The notes under the pieces were generated by a model. That model had not been told where the DNA came from, searched no databases, and saw only the letters and a list, made by a program, of their open reading frames with translations. The translations under genes were made by a program, and so were the position numbers. A DNA stretch of 64,000 bases from Paragonimus westermani (lineage: Eukaryota; Platyhelminthes; Trematoda; Plagiorchiida; Troglotrematidae): the NCBI GenBank assembly GCA_008508345.1, contig QNGE01001280.1, positions 80,763 to 144,762 on the forward strand, read 5' to 3'. Each line of letters begins with the position of its first letter. Position 1 is the first letter of the stretch. Shown in pieces: positions 35,181 to 46,396 of this stretch.

Positions 35181-35184
35181 GTCA

Positions 35185-35480
35185 CTTTAAAACGAAGTAA
35201 AAGCTTTGAATTTTGCTCTCTTCACAGCTCGTCATTAATGTGCTTCCTTGCCATGACCGGGACTAGGACTTTGGTTTCGTTCATGAGAGAGCCAGGTTGA
35301 GTGCAAGGCCACTGACGTCACGTTAGACATGGCTGAAGCATCATTTGCAAGCGTAAAAATATAATCGCTCAAGGGTACTGTCCATATTGCTTGATCGGCT
35401 TGATCTGAGACGCAGTGGCTGTCCCGTTGACCCCCATCGATGATCTCGCAATCAGGACTTCTTTTCAAGTCAAAATAACT
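35185..35480 (-). repeat. Decayed tRNA-hammerhead unit downstream of a PLE
   Basis: TTTGCTCTCTTCACAGCTCGTCATTAATGTGC (35212 on), GCCATGACCGG, TTGAGTGCAAGGCCACTGACG, CATCGATGATCTCGCAATCAGGAC match the unit in order on the minus strand, with many changes. It lies in the same orientation as, and directly 3' of, the PLE at 35480-36225. Confidence 0.65.
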
Positions 35481-36225
35481 GAATGCGTTGAGATTTGAAA
35501 CAATTGGTTCCCTCGAGCAGTTTGAAAAAGCAGTTAGAACACGAAAACCGGTAGATGCAAACCATTCCTATTGACTCATCAGTACCAAATTCACAATGAC
35601 ATGAATGGGCTTCTTTTATAACAAACGAATAGGAGGGCGAATATTCAATAAACGAGTTAGGATAAGTCATTAAGTCCAGGGAAGGGTCAAGTTCACGAAC
35701 AGTTGTTTCTGAACACAGAGAGCTGGTTTGAGTCAATTAATTGCAACTGCTTCAGCAAACCGTGAGAATCTCGGGTTAGAATGACGCAACAGGATTCTGA
35801 ATGCACAAGATGGATCGATAGCGTGACTAGTGGTCTGGACGTGTCTAGCAACTGAGGAAACTGGCTGTTTACGCGTTTCAACAACATTGCAATTCTCCGG
35901 TAACACGGACTTCTGTACCCATTTTGGTAGATGTTCATTCATTCTGGAGCTCAAGCATCTCTCGGTTCTGCCTATGTAGCTTTCTCCGCAGTTACATACA
36001 AATTGGTAAACACAATGTGAAGTTGCACCGATAGGTTGATCTCCTTTGATTGAAGGCACTGGTAGCTTCCGAGTCCGAGCGATTACACAGAGTTCAGCTG
36101 CACTGAACGTTCGTTTAATTGAATTGTTTAATCGCTGTGTTGTTTGGTGAATGGCAAGATCACCCCTGAAAGGCAGCTGTATGTAGACTCTCTTTTTCTC
36201 TACAGTAACCACAAAATGTTTCTAG
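35480..36225 (-). pseudogene. Penelope-like element, 5'-truncated minus copy
   Basis: The minus frame 36212-35733 reads VTVEKKRVYIQLPFRGD, then RKLPVPSIKGDQPIG and the GIY-YIG nuclease CVYQFVCNCGESYIGRTERC with SRMNEHLPKW, ending RFAEAVAIN before a stop. After that stop the frame continues LKPALCVQKQLFVNLTLPWT, the usual PLE C-terminal end. RT is absent, which is typical of 5' truncation during target-primed insertion. The 3' tail to 35480 is shared with the copy at 25045. Confidence 0.85.
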
Positions 36226-36229
36226 CCTA

Positions 36230-38055
36230 ATAAATGTGGTTTTTAGATAAGGAACTATTTACTTAAGAAAATCCTGTATATCTTGCTGACAAATTCTTGG
36301 TTTGTGACATTGAAGGATTTTGCTAGGATTCTGGTTTACAGTAAACATTTCAGTTGAATGTCTTAAACTCGATCAGATGGTAATGTACTATTTCTTAAAA
36401 ATTGGATTTCATCCATGTCGACAAATTTTTTCAAAGGGGCGTTCAATCTATTTCTATCAACTTTGACATTGTAATTTCTTCAAACCCTTCAATTATAAAC
36501 ACCTAATTCATGAATGTTCGATTTTGTAAAAATAGCCACAAGCCACAAAAAAGCACAAATTTGTCTGCAAAATGTGCGGCAAAATGAGTGGTTGAAGCAG
36601 TATTTCATAATTCAGTTAGGTTATTACGAGAGTTCGTGTCATGTTTTTACTAAATTTTGTCCTGCAGTCAAATTAACCCATAATTTTAGTGTTCTGGTAC
36701 TTTCAAATAAAATACTTTTGGTTGATTGGCTGGAAGAATCGTCGGATTACATATAGGAGGTGATACTGTTACATTTTGAAGCACCGAATTATTTCATAAT
36801 AGCTTTCCGTTTGAGTTGATGGAAAGAACTACATGTTAGCTAGACGACAAGGAGAGAAAACGTAATATTGACTCAGCTTTCAAACTTACACTGTTGACTA
36901 AAACGTATTCACTTCACCTATACTATATTGGTGTCCATGCTTAAGTTTCTGTTTAGTGAAAGCATCTATTTTGAGTGTACCTACGAGACAGTGTTATCGA
37001 CGGGTCCACGAGCACTACCCGATAAGATTCAAGAGTGCAATACGGAAGCTATTTAATAGCATCATTAGATGAATTCAAAGCATCCCCACAATGTGAACAC
37101 TGCGTTCTGCTTAATATGCAGGATGATTCTAGCTACACTGGATACCATCGGAACTCGCCTGAATATCTAACTCAGGCTTGGGAGATAGCTTGGCCTAACT
37201 CATTCCTCAGATTTAACAAGAACTATCATTCACAAGAAGTCTTGACTGCTATCTAGACTCCAGTTACCTGGCTTCAGTTCACTCTTTCGTCGTTTCCGCT
37301 GCTGATTGCTGTTTTTTAAAACTTGATACAAATAGCTGGATAGTGGGTCGCTGAAACTAAACCTCTTCCCTACAGTATGATTTCCATGGTCCATTTATAC
37401 CAACCAAAGTTGTGGTCTGTTGAATCGTGAGACTCATTTGCTGTAACTGATTGACAGAGTGCCATTCATGATCATTTTGTGCAAGTACATTGCTCTCTCT
37501 CAAGCAACTCGCTGTTGTCCAAGTTGTTTATCACATGATAAAAAGGTCTCAACTTTTGACTGATCTGACGAAAAACAGCCCCACCTGAAACTCGTAGATC
37601 ACGTACACGAGCTCGATCAGTTGTTTGTGGATGAGCTTCCGTTCACTAAAATTGTGGGCATTTCACATATCCGCTTTGTATGTACTTATTGTGTGATCAA
37701 CTGTTCAAAATACACTATGTAACAACTTTTTCACAAGGAGACTCTTTCGAGACTAGCATCCTGAAGCTTTCAGCTGTCGCAAGTACACTGTTCCAAAATG
37801 AAATTATAAGACGAAATAGTTGCGCAAGTTTTGAAGACCTCATTTTGCATTGGGTTTTTAAAAAATACTTAAGGACAAAGGTAACCTCGTACTGAAACAA
37901 CACTGAAGGGAAAGTTGTCTCTTTCTAGTGTAAGTACAATGCATCAATCAGGAAATGTCCGCAGATCACACTACCAGGTGAGAATGCATCTTGTCTTAGG
38001 TGACTACATTAAGGAATCAGACTCTCGACAGCTATAGCAGGGAACACATTTGGGA
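36230..38055. other. No supportable gene
   Basis: Short frames at 36514-36756, 37035-37256 and 37680-37895 have no recognised motif. A phrase HELDQLF near 37600 echoes HKLDQLF in the SOCS-box-like gene, but too briefly to call a duplicate. Confidence 0.4.
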
Positions 38056-38057
38056 GA

Positions 38058-38735
38058 ATGTTATGCGTAAGTTGGCAGCATAGCATATACTGTCAATGCG
38101 TCTATTCCATATCTACTCCAGTCTCTTGCCTACGATTAAGGAATAAATTGACTGGTTCTGCGACTTCTTTGTGTGTATACTCATTCACTCCTACCGGCGG
38201 AACTAGTCACGTGGATCGCACGACCAGGCGCTTATCTGAACCTATCCACGAACACCATTCAGCCTGGATCAACGGTGAAGTCATCTAGACAATTACGAAC
38301 GCAACTATGACATATCCTGTTGATTATCACCATACCACCAACCCGAACTCTTCTTTCCGTCCGATTTACGGAGTCAAGAGCGATCAGCCAAAAGCCGTGA
38401 AGTGCTGAGTTTTGACACTGCTGAGGCGATCGGAATCCGATTGAATAACCCACCATCGTGCGCACAGAAGCGCTTTGTTCAGGTTTCGCTTTTGCCAAAG
38501 CCTACTGTCTCCTATGACCGACCAGACTGCTACAGTTCCAGCCACGACATATTTGTGATTAAATCGTATCAAAACATTGTCTTCAAATCTATCGGTGACA
38601 CGTCTGATCACAACTGAACTTGTCACTAATTTCGTTTCGTCCTGTCAACAGTGCTTCATATAAACCCAAGGTACTTGGCCTGATGATGAATCACCGAAAG
38701 CAAGCTTGTTCTCTACACGTCTTTTTAAAAATCTG
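38058..38735 (+). pseudogene. Penelope-like element, C-terminal plus fragment
   Basis: CVYSFTPTGGTSHVDRTTRRLSEPIHEHHSAW (38170-38275) is the GIY-YIG region closest to PLE1. PSCAQKRFVQ follows near 38455 in a different frame. After it come CCTGATGATGAATCACCGAA and AGCAAGCTTGTTC, matching the PLE1 3' terminal repeat (18421-18450). Key nuclease residues are altered (YVG became HVD), so it is dead. Confidence 0.75.
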
Positions 38736-38739
38736 TTAG

Positions 38740-39495
38740 TGACTGCAATGCTTCTGCAGCATAAAACTTTTCTGGTCACAGTATGTGGATTACGTGAATT
38801 GCTCATTTTGACTGTTTATGTGAGGCAAAGTTCGGTTACTCAGATTTACTGGTGGTAGCACAGATTACCAATGACGGTTCCACTGGACGGTTGGTTACCT
38901 AATTAGAGTCAATTATTGTGAACCCAAGATAAACGTAGTTCACGGAAGGCCGGTTTTCGATTCCAACAGCGTCAATACTACTTACTTCGGTGTTCGCAAT
39001 ATATTGGTGTATTTCACACTGCAGCGACAAAATATTCGTTTTTTATTGACTCGTTGTTGTCGGGTTGGGGGAACGGTTTGCCCCGTCGAGGCATCTCCTG
39101 TCTATTCTTAAGCATAAGCATTAATGTTCAACCACCAGTGTTTTCAATGCAAGTATTATGTCCTTTGCTTCAAGGTAAACTAATATCATCTTCCATTTAC
39201 TCAATGTCAGTTTAGGGGACTCAGGCGGGCTTCCTGTTCTTGTTATATCATAGTCTTCAAAGTCATCCAAACGGATTTATTCACACTAGCATAGTGGCAC
39301 AGAGATTAAAAACGGATACGTAGAACTGAAGTCATCGTAAGCCTTCTAACAAAATCTGGTCAGCGGACACTCCGTGTGTACATTTGTGGCGCGGTATTAT
39401 TTGTCGGAATGGCGTTGCTTGTTCTCCCGGGATTCCATCAATTCTCTCCACCACTATGGTCCACTGGTATTTGCTGATCCCATTCAGTTGGAATG
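38740..39495. other. No gene seen
   Basis: No open frame or repeat match stands out here. Confidence 0.45.
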
Positions 39496-39501
39496 TCTAT
39501 A

Positions 39502-39798
39502 TTAGTGGAAATCCTCGTAAACTGTTGGAATTTCGGCATGTTCTATTTGGTCCGATTGTGTGTCACTGAAGGTATACAGAGACCACTTGGACCATCCTAA
39601 ACTGACCCCTGTTGTGACTCCAAAGGATGCTTGGTCTGGGAAGTTGTTCATTGTACGAACACAAGCACTAATCTGCATGGTTGACGTGTATTCGTACCCA
39701 CTGGACAGCACTGCACTGTCATTCGTCCCGGTGACACGTTCCACATAGTGCATATACAAGTCTTCAATAGTCACTTCCGGTCCATTATTCCCTGGATT
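39502..39798 (-). CDS. Possible exon of an ANF-receptor-domain protein (receptor guanylate cyclase-like)
   Basis: On the minus strand the frame opens right after TTCATGCTTTCAG, a good acceptor (exon start 39798), and reads NPGNNGPEVTIEDLYMHYVE onward. Further on, ACVRTMNNFPDQASFGVTTG then SLGWSKWSLYT keeps the spacing R-T-x3-F-x5-F-x9-W found in ANF receptor ligand-binding domains of natriuretic-peptide-type guanylate cyclases. A donor-like GT lies at 39577, or the frame continues to a stop at 39502. No cyclase or kinase exon was found nearby, so identity rests on this short match. Confidence 0.35.
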   Translation of the reverse strand, partial: NPGNNGPEVTIEDLYMHYVERVTGTNDSAVLSSGYEYTSTMQISACVRTMNNFPDQASFGVTTGVSLGWSKWSLYTFSDTQSDQIEHAEIPTVYEDFH

Positions 39799-39804
39799 CT
39801 GAAA

Positions 39805-40580
39805 GCATGAATCTTGCTCTGCTACTCATAAACGAGATTGCATGTCATGCAACAGTTTACGTAGAGAAGTTCAGAAGTGCTAACGGGATTTCAAAACTTA
39901 TAAAGGCACTCCGTCTTTAGGCAGTTTCTTGTTCATCATTTAATCGACAGTGATCTCTACGACACACGAAAGAATAATGTCAGACAAATACAGATTGCAG
40001 CTTAGTTAAATAATCTTTACTGATGAAGAAATATACAGGGAGTGATAAAAATGGACTCAGCGAAACAAACTGGTAAAACTATGATGTCATCATGCTGAAC
40101 TACTGGTTCAGAGTTAGCCCGTCATTTAAACGTCGCGTGCTTCGAGCTTAAGATAAGTGTCATCGCTGAGTTGAAATAATCGTGCCTGTTTGAGGAAAGT
40201 ATGGTTATGAATTCATTGTTATACACGTTGATCTTTGTTGGCACCAAACGCTAGAGCTAAACTTTTACTGTGTCTGTCCTGACCATTTTATTGTCGTGAG
40301 GAGACGGAAAGGCCGGAGCTGAAAAAATGGAAGTTGCTAGGATACCAACAAATGCAGATGAACATAGGAGTTGACGTTAAAATGACACCAGCATACTAAA
40401 GATGCTTCTTCAAGAAGTGTTAAGAACTTCACACGTGTGAAGCAAGGGGAATAGTGAGCAATTTTCTTATGAGGAGACCAGCATCGAGTATTATTACTAG
40501 TGTCAACAGCAACAGAATGAGTTCCATTTGGAAAATAATTACTTAAGCCCGCTATCCTCGGAAGTGCTGTGCAACGGACA
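39805..40580. other. No gene seen
   Basis: There is no open frame of note and no recognised repeat. Confidence 0.45.
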
Positions 40581-40584
40581 TTAA

Positions 40585-40680
40585 AAGAACAGCGAAACTC
40601 TTGTCTAATGTTTTTGAACGGGCTTTCGGAGAAGTCTATCTATGCAAAAGTCACGATCACTTTTGAGTAGTGTACAAATC
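40585..40680 (+). repeat. Fragment of the hammerhead repeat, 3' half
   Basis: AGCGAAACTCTTGTCTAATG and GAGAAGTCTATCTATGC correspond to the ribozyme's second half and the AAGTCTATCTGAATGC tail. The first half and the promoter are missing. Confidence 0.5.
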
Positions 40681-40689
40681 ATATTGAGT

Positions 40690-41690
40690 CAATCACAAAT
40701 GCTTTACTGAACACTTTATTAATCATCTCATCAATGTCATTTCACGTGCTTGGGTGTTACGGAAAAGTGAAATCGGTGGAGTTGAGACACGGACATACCA
40801 CGAGGACAATCTCCGAAAAGAGAAGTACAGCTTTAAGATATCCGTGCCAAATTCAGTACGAATGAAGTCGAACGGTTTGGGTGTCGTGTTTTACATGTTA
40901 TTGATAAAGGAATTGAGAATGACACAACGTTGCGAGCAAGTTATAATACTCTACGTTTCAACCACCTCGGATGGCCTTTTGTAGGGGTGTCTTAAGTTGA
41001 TTTCGATCACAAAACTCATGGTTGGAACATAGAGTATTATATCATACTCGGAAATACAGTTCATTTGATATACTAGCGATTGTTATGTTCAGCCTCTGGG
41101 ATAAGTAAACTGGCCAGATAATGTGATAGGCAATAGGCTGACTGCAGATGTCTGCCAACGCTTCATTCAGTGGGCCGCATAATATTAGGGAACGGGCACT
41201 ACTGTGATGCTTTTGGTCAGCTTGCATTCTTGGATTTAGGCCTACAGAAAAAACTGCTGTGGTTACTAATGTCGTAGGAAACTTTAAAGTGTCAAGCTGT
41301 GCAGCCGCATAGTTGAATTTGCAGTTGTTTACAAACGTACACGAAAAGGTCGTGAGTTTTGTCTTATTGTAGTCTCCTTTTGATACTGCACTCAATCGAT
41401 GTATCGAAGCTTTTAGGCGAAGTGGTTATGAGGTTGCAAAGCCAGGATTTTGTACACTTTTGTCGTGTTCATGTCTTTTTTAAGCCAGTCATTTCCAGTA
41501 ACAGTTTTAAAACAAAATTCAGTCTATGGCCCTCTGGTTTAGTTTAAACAGCAATGAGGGTTCGGAGATTTATATTATTTTAGAATTGAACAACACCCAT
41601 ACTGTCTAGCCTATTATTCGTAAAAGGCTGTGGTTGAGCGTTTGGATTTGATTATTTGGTTATGTCTATTGTAAAGTTACTGCTGTCGTA
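40690..41690. other. No supportable gene
   Basis: A 117-codon minus frame (41042-41395) is the longest, with no recognised motif or flanking splice evidence. Confidence 0.4.
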
Positions 41691-41694
41691 GTCA

Positions 41695-41870
41695 ACAAAC
41701 CAGTCTTACAAGCGCGAGGGTCAGAGTGCAAACTGTGATCCGGACGAAGATATGTACTACGGATGGGCTTTAATACGAGCGAACCTCGGGTCCAGCGCAC
41801 CCTTTCGAAAGGCTTAGCTGAATGCAATGGCTGCGATAAAGTGTGAGTGGTGTGTAGTTTTGAGACGGTC
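41695..41870 (+). repeat. Decayed tRNA-hammerhead repeat
   Basis: AAGATATGTACTAC, GGGCTTTAATACGAGCGAAC, CTCGGGTCCAGCGCAC and CTTTCGAAAGGCTTAGCTG match the ribozyme and tail in order, followed by GCGATAAAGTGTGAGTG. The core is CGGATGG, so the ribozyme is dead. Confidence 0.65.
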
Positions 41871-41879
41871 TAGTCATTT

Positions 41880-42670
41880 GTTAACATATTTAATTGTTAC
41901 AGACTTTATACCGAGAGGGATATTGCCCTATCCCATATGATGAGCAGAGAGTCTTATCACACAGATTACACCACTCAGCGGTTTTATTGAGTAAAATACG
42001 AGTCGCTTTGTGAATATTTTTAGGTAAAACTGGATTGATTTTTCACTAGACATAAAAAACTCTGACAAAATTGTAAAATTAAAAGGTTCTAAATTTAGCT
42101 GGCTTTTTAAACGGCGGTCTGTTACAGATGGAACATCTTCTGATTTTTTCAAGCAGCGATACACAATCATTTCGACCCTCGCATGTATCGATTTTTGACA
42201 TCCTCATCTACGAATTAGACCAGTAATATTACACAAAAATTGTTTTCTTTATGGGCGGAAAACTTTATATCCAGTCCGAAGAACCAGTGTAATATTTTCG
42301 TTTTACCCCATCGATAAGGGTGTTAATTCCGCGGTTAATACGGTCGACTAGTTTTACAAAAGCTGATACATGCCAACCTATTTATACCTGTTTCGTGTCA
42401 CATCAGAATGGAAGAGAAGGTGGTCAAGCACAACTGATAGTCAACTAATCGATTGCAGCACAGTGTTTACACAACACACGAGAAATCGGGTATAAAACTG
42501 CGAATATCAAAGAGTGAATTCAACAGCTTAAAGTTGCACGATGTTTTCCATGGTTGATTATATTGCCTTAACAGGTAATTTACTGAGTTTTCCATGAAAC
42601 CAGACAGCCTGGAGAGGGTAAAGTCCAGAACTTTGCCCCATAAAGAGTAATATTTAAGGTTGATAAAACG
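41880..42670. other. No gene seen
   Basis: Short frames only (41928-42170 minus, 42467-42745 minus), without a recognised motif. Confidence 0.45.
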
Positions 42671-42679
42671 AACTGTGGA

Positions 42680-42900
42680 CGAACATCCGTGAGGTGGTTC
42701 AGTCGTGCCTAACATGAGGTCGACGCTAAGGAGCGTGACCTGCAATCCAGACCCCGGGTTGTGACAACGTTTGACACTACTGGCGAGCCCTAACGAGAAC
42801 GGGACTTAAATGTGGTGCTTCATTTTGCAGCGGAATGATCGAAATATTTGAGAACGCGGAATCTATTGACAATGTGACTGACGATTAAGCCAACTACGAC
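42680..42900 (+). repeat. Decayed tRNA-hammerhead repeat
   Basis: GTCGTGCCTAACATGAGGTC leads into a mutated promoter and then GACACTACTGGCGAGCCC, TAACGAGAACGGGAC and a GGTGCTTC segment matching the unit. The core reads CTGGCGA and GAAA has become GGGA, so it is inactive. Confidence 0.65.
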
Positions 42901-42904
42901 CACC

Positions 42905-44245
42905 GTCTTCGTACAACTAACAAGCGGATATTCAGAGCTACGCATTCAGTTTTTGGATAGGCACTTATTTTCCCACATCCAGCCAACCGGCTTTAATTTC
43001 ATTCTTCCAACCCGTACAGAACCTACTGGTAACAATTTAAGCGCACAGTCTGCGACATTAGCAGAACGAAGCACCATCTACTGAGCACATTCAGTTTAAC
43101 GTTAAAGATACTAATTCTGTCACCCAGGCGCTTGCTTTGTCAGTCAGGTCAAACAAGTGTATCCGTTAGTGTTCACTAATGACAAGCAACCAGACTGATA
43201 TGTTCAGTTAGAGAACCACTACAAACGAGAAATCGTTTGCCGACAGTTCATTGTTAAACTGCTCACAATAACTACACACCAGCCTTAAAAGCCTAATTAA
43301 CGCATGTCCAATGTTCCAGAAAACCCGCGAGTGTACATGTGCGTGCTCACCAAATTGAGACGATACCGCGTTCAGTTTGTGGCAAACTGGAAGAAGAACA
43401 CATGCCTGGACGCAGGCAGTGGAAACGATCGAGTGTGAGTTTAACGAACGAACGACCTAAAGCACTGCGTCTCGTTAGTTTCTAAAGTGATCGTAACTGT
43501 TGCATTCCTATAGAATTTCCATTCACCCCCTTTCGGTGTCTCCTAATCTACCGCTCACAAAAAGTTCTCTCCAATAATTGGTCCCTGGGATTTCCTGCTC
43601 TGTGAACTGAAGGAGATCTACACAACTTGTGTACATCGGCAACCCATTTACCTCGGCCATCTACCAGAATACCGATTTCGTGTGCAATGCCTTAGAGAAC
43701 GAGCAGTGCGACTTCAATGCCTATTCGTGTTTGGCACTTCCAGTCCCTCATATCACGGCCGACAGAATGTGTGCGGATATGAGGGCGCATTCACAGTTCT
43801 CTTCCCTAAGCAAAGAATTAGACGAAAGAATAAAATTTATCTAAAAGTAAGAAAGTTTCAAAAACCACCAAGTTGAATGCTGGTTTGTACCTCGAGAATG
43901 TAGCGTTATGGAAATGTTTTCAATCACGTTCACATGCGAAAACGTTCGTTTCCTACTTAGTAACATACTTGAGATAAACAATATTATCCCACTTCGTGAA
44001 TGTGTAAACCTGGTTATGATCACACCGTAGAAAAACGGATTGTGTGAGGATGGCGAAAATGAAGTTTCCTAAGTCGATTGTTTCGATTACTCTAGTGTGG
44101 ATCAACTGTGTTACAGAAAGGTTGGCAGAGGGAGTATTTCGACAGAATAGATAGAAGATATTACAATATGTTTAGAGTCCGTTTACTGTCATCAGTGGCG
44201 AACATAAAAAATGCCAGTTTTATACATCACACACATAAGGATAAG
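42905..44245. other. No gene; possible small hammerhead-repeat tail
   Basis: At about 43475-43555, GTGATCGTAACTGTTGCATT and a following CTTTCGG recall the unit's tail on the minus strand. Short frames (43629-43844, 43682-43876) carry no motif. Confidence 0.35.
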
Positions 44246-44251
44246 CAGGTA

Positions 44252-44725
44252 CTAGACTCGCTTACAACCACACCAAGTATTATGTAACCATGACCATGAC
44301 AACCCGATAGGTTGCTTAAACCACTTACGTGCACATAACATAGCATGGTACGTTCGGGTGAGCATCGCTTCACAGAAAGCCAATAACTTTGGGTTCCGAC
44401 TGCGCAACAGTATCTTGGATGAGTTTATTGGGTCAGCTTGGTAACCTGTTGTCATGAGGGGTTTGGCAACCGACGTCGTTAGATTTCGGGCCGTCAGTGC
44501 ACCAAGTCGAGGCTGGTGTGTCACCGGTCGTTTCAACCGCTTTGGGATGTGTTCGGCGACACGTTGTGATGGTTGTCGGTTTGTTCTGTCTGTGTGAACG
44601 TCAGTGCAATTGCGAGTGAACTGGTACACACCATGAGAGATAGAAGAGTTTGGTGAACTTCTCTCGCGATTGCGGAGAATCGGTCCTCTCGTGGTTTGAA
44701 CTTCATGAGATAGTTGATTTTTCAT
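44252..44725 (-). pseudogene. PLE GIY-YIG segment inverted upstream of its RT
   Basis: This minus frame reads TTRGPILRNRERSSPNSSIS, then GVYQFTRNCTDVHTDRTNRQ and EHIPKRLKR, the start of a PLE GIY-YIG nuclease, and continues past SKILLRSRNPKLLAFCEAML. The same coding segment, TTRGSVLRNQERSSPNSSIS, ends the plus-strand copy at 45950-46010. The two parts of one PLE therefore point in opposite directions. The nuclease lacks the usual YIG. Confidence 0.78.
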
Positions 44726-44779
44726 GTAACTTTACCTAGAGCCAGAAATGTGATATAGGTGTTCCACTTGAATACCTCA

Positions 44780-45266
44780 AAAATTCTGATTCGTTTTACA
44801 CACGAAACATTCGTTTAGATTTTGAGGGACTTGCTCACGATCAGATACACAGTATTGTTATGAGTAGTTCGCTAGGCCCAACACTAGCAGACCTCCTATT
44901 AGAAACGATTGGACTGTAAGTCCCGAATTATACAGCTGAATCGTTATTGTACAAACGATACGTTAATGATATTTTAGTTTTTACTGATGTTGCTCATTTC
45001 GGTGTTTTTCGGCATACTTAATAATAGTCACCCCAACCTATCTCTGTCCCACCAACTTGAATCGAACAACATTTTGCCTTTTTGGATGTACTCACCAGTA
45101 GACGTAAGGATGGCACGTTACAACGCTCTGTCTACCTCAAAGCGACATGGGGTAACCAATATCTTCAGTTTTCTAACGCTGCTCCTATTGCATACAAACG
45201 GGGTTTGGTTAAGACACTGTTTCATAGAGCCAGGCTTATTGGTACCCGTGACAAACTGCAGACAGG
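44780..45266 (+). pseudogene. PLE reverse transcriptase fragment, interrupted by a hammerhead unit
   Basis: VMSSSLGPTLADLLLE (motif B, near 44860-44905), YKRYVNDILVF (YVDD became YVND, near 44950-44980), FAFLDVLTSRRKDGTLQRS (45075-45130) and RARLIGTRDKLQ (45225-45258) follow RT order with stops and shifts. At 45266 the coding sequence breaks at an inserted hammerhead repeat and resumes at 45727. Confidence 0.82.
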
Positions 45267-45726
45267 GGATTTGGTTTGATTCCAAGTTGAACATCACTCA
45301 CATTTGACCGCAGCCTTCCCATTCACATAGACTTTCCAGCCAGCCTCTTTCGAAAAGAAACACTAGACTCCAGTTTCGCTCTCATCAGAGCTCATCAGTA
45401 GTGCATATCCTTGCCACGGCCACGATTTGAACTCCGGCCACGCTATGACGATCAGGCAACCGTGTTGACTACTGCGCCATTGACCTCACATTAGGCACGA
45501 CCGAATAATCGAATCTGAACGCTCAACCACCCTCGCTCGTGAGCAATGATCAGGTTGCCCGATCGTCTCGAGAGCAGACACAATAACTGTCCTGCTAACT
45601 TCAATCGATAACCCCGCGATTAGGACTTCCAAGACAGGTCGAGATCACCAATCTCATTAAACCTGCAAGGCGATATTCTTTAGATTACTGATGAGTAGTC
45701 GGGGATTTGGTTCATTTTCAAGTTGA
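45267..45726 (-). mobile_element. tRNA-hammerhead repeat inserted into a PLE (U4)
   Basis: This is a full unit on the minus strand: start segment near 45726, left segment, box A near 45479-45468, box B near 45434-45424, hammerhead 45404-45360, and tail to 45267. The ends repeat each other: GGATTTGGTT...CAAGTTGA occurs at both 45267-45290 and 45703-45726, so slightly more than one 436-bp unit was inserted. ACAGG flanks both sides (45262-45266 and 45727-45731) as a probable target-site duplication. Both neighbours are parts of one PLE coding region, so the insertion is secondary. Confidence 0.88.
45360..45404 (-). ncRNA. Hammerhead ribozyme, intact core
   Basis: On the minus strand: stem I GCACTA (45404-45399) with TAGTGT (45365-45360, one G-U), core CTGATGA (45398-45392), stem II GCTCT/AGAGC with loop GATG (45391-45378), GAAA (45377-45374), and CTGGAGTC (45373-45366) with a two-pair stem III and cleavage after the final C. 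No core residue is altered. Confidence 0.87.
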
Positions 45727-46015
45727 ACAGGAGTTGTTGAGACAAACTATAACGGCGAATGGATACCCTGAAAAATTCGTCGAAGCACACAGTACGGTGA
45801 TGAACAGCACTGAGCCCATACTGACGGTCCGAAAGAAGGGTGTTTTTTATTCCTGCTATTCAAAGGTGACCAACTAGCCAAAGACATAAAGTACAAACTA
45901 AAGTCTGCTCTGGCCCGAAGCTACGCGGCTGCACAGTTGCGCTCAGTTCAAACCACGAGAGGATCGGTTCTCCGCAATCAGGAGAGAAGTTCACCGAACT
46001 CTTCTATCTCCCAGG
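45727..46015 (+). pseudogene. PLE continuation after the inserted repeat
   Basis: ELLRQTITANGYPEKFVEAH (from about 45731) picks up where the RT fragment ended at 45266. The sequence then continues through a KKGVF-type segment, LAKDIKYKLKSALARSYAAA (from about 45874) and TTRGSVLRNQERSSPNSSIS, stopping near 46015 before the nuclease. The nuclease half is found inverted at 44252-44725. Confidence 0.8.
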
Positions 46016-46019
46016 TTGT

Positions 46020-46390
46020 GTGCCAGAGCTCGATGTTCTAAAGTGGTTGCATTAACTACATATATCATTTATAGTATTCATACATGTGTGGACGTTTTAT
46101 TTATTGGGGTGTTTAATCAGTGCTCCGTTTTCGAGTGCAAGCTCAGACTCATTCTGTTTCTGCATGTCGCATTCACCCTCCTCTTAGCTTTACTTACATA
46201 AAGGTTCACGGGTTTGTTTTTGGCTTTTAAATAACCCTCTCAGTTATCACTACCAAGTAATTGTATGCTGTATGCTGCGATTTCAACCGGTTCTATATCA
46301 CCCTTCCTAATATCAACGGTCTTCGTCTTTGTTACACGTATGAACGCACTCTTGGGTTTGGCCTTCTTAAATAACACTCCATTTTTCGCA
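46020..46390. other. No gene seen
   Basis: A 61-codon frame at 46016-46201 is hydrophobic but has no support. Confidence 0.4.
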
Positions 46391-46396
46391 GCTCAC

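Noticed and set aside
37555..37900. Possible second copy of the SOCS-box-like gene (HELDQLF)
   Set aside because: Only about seven residues match HKLDQLF and the flanking frames do not align.
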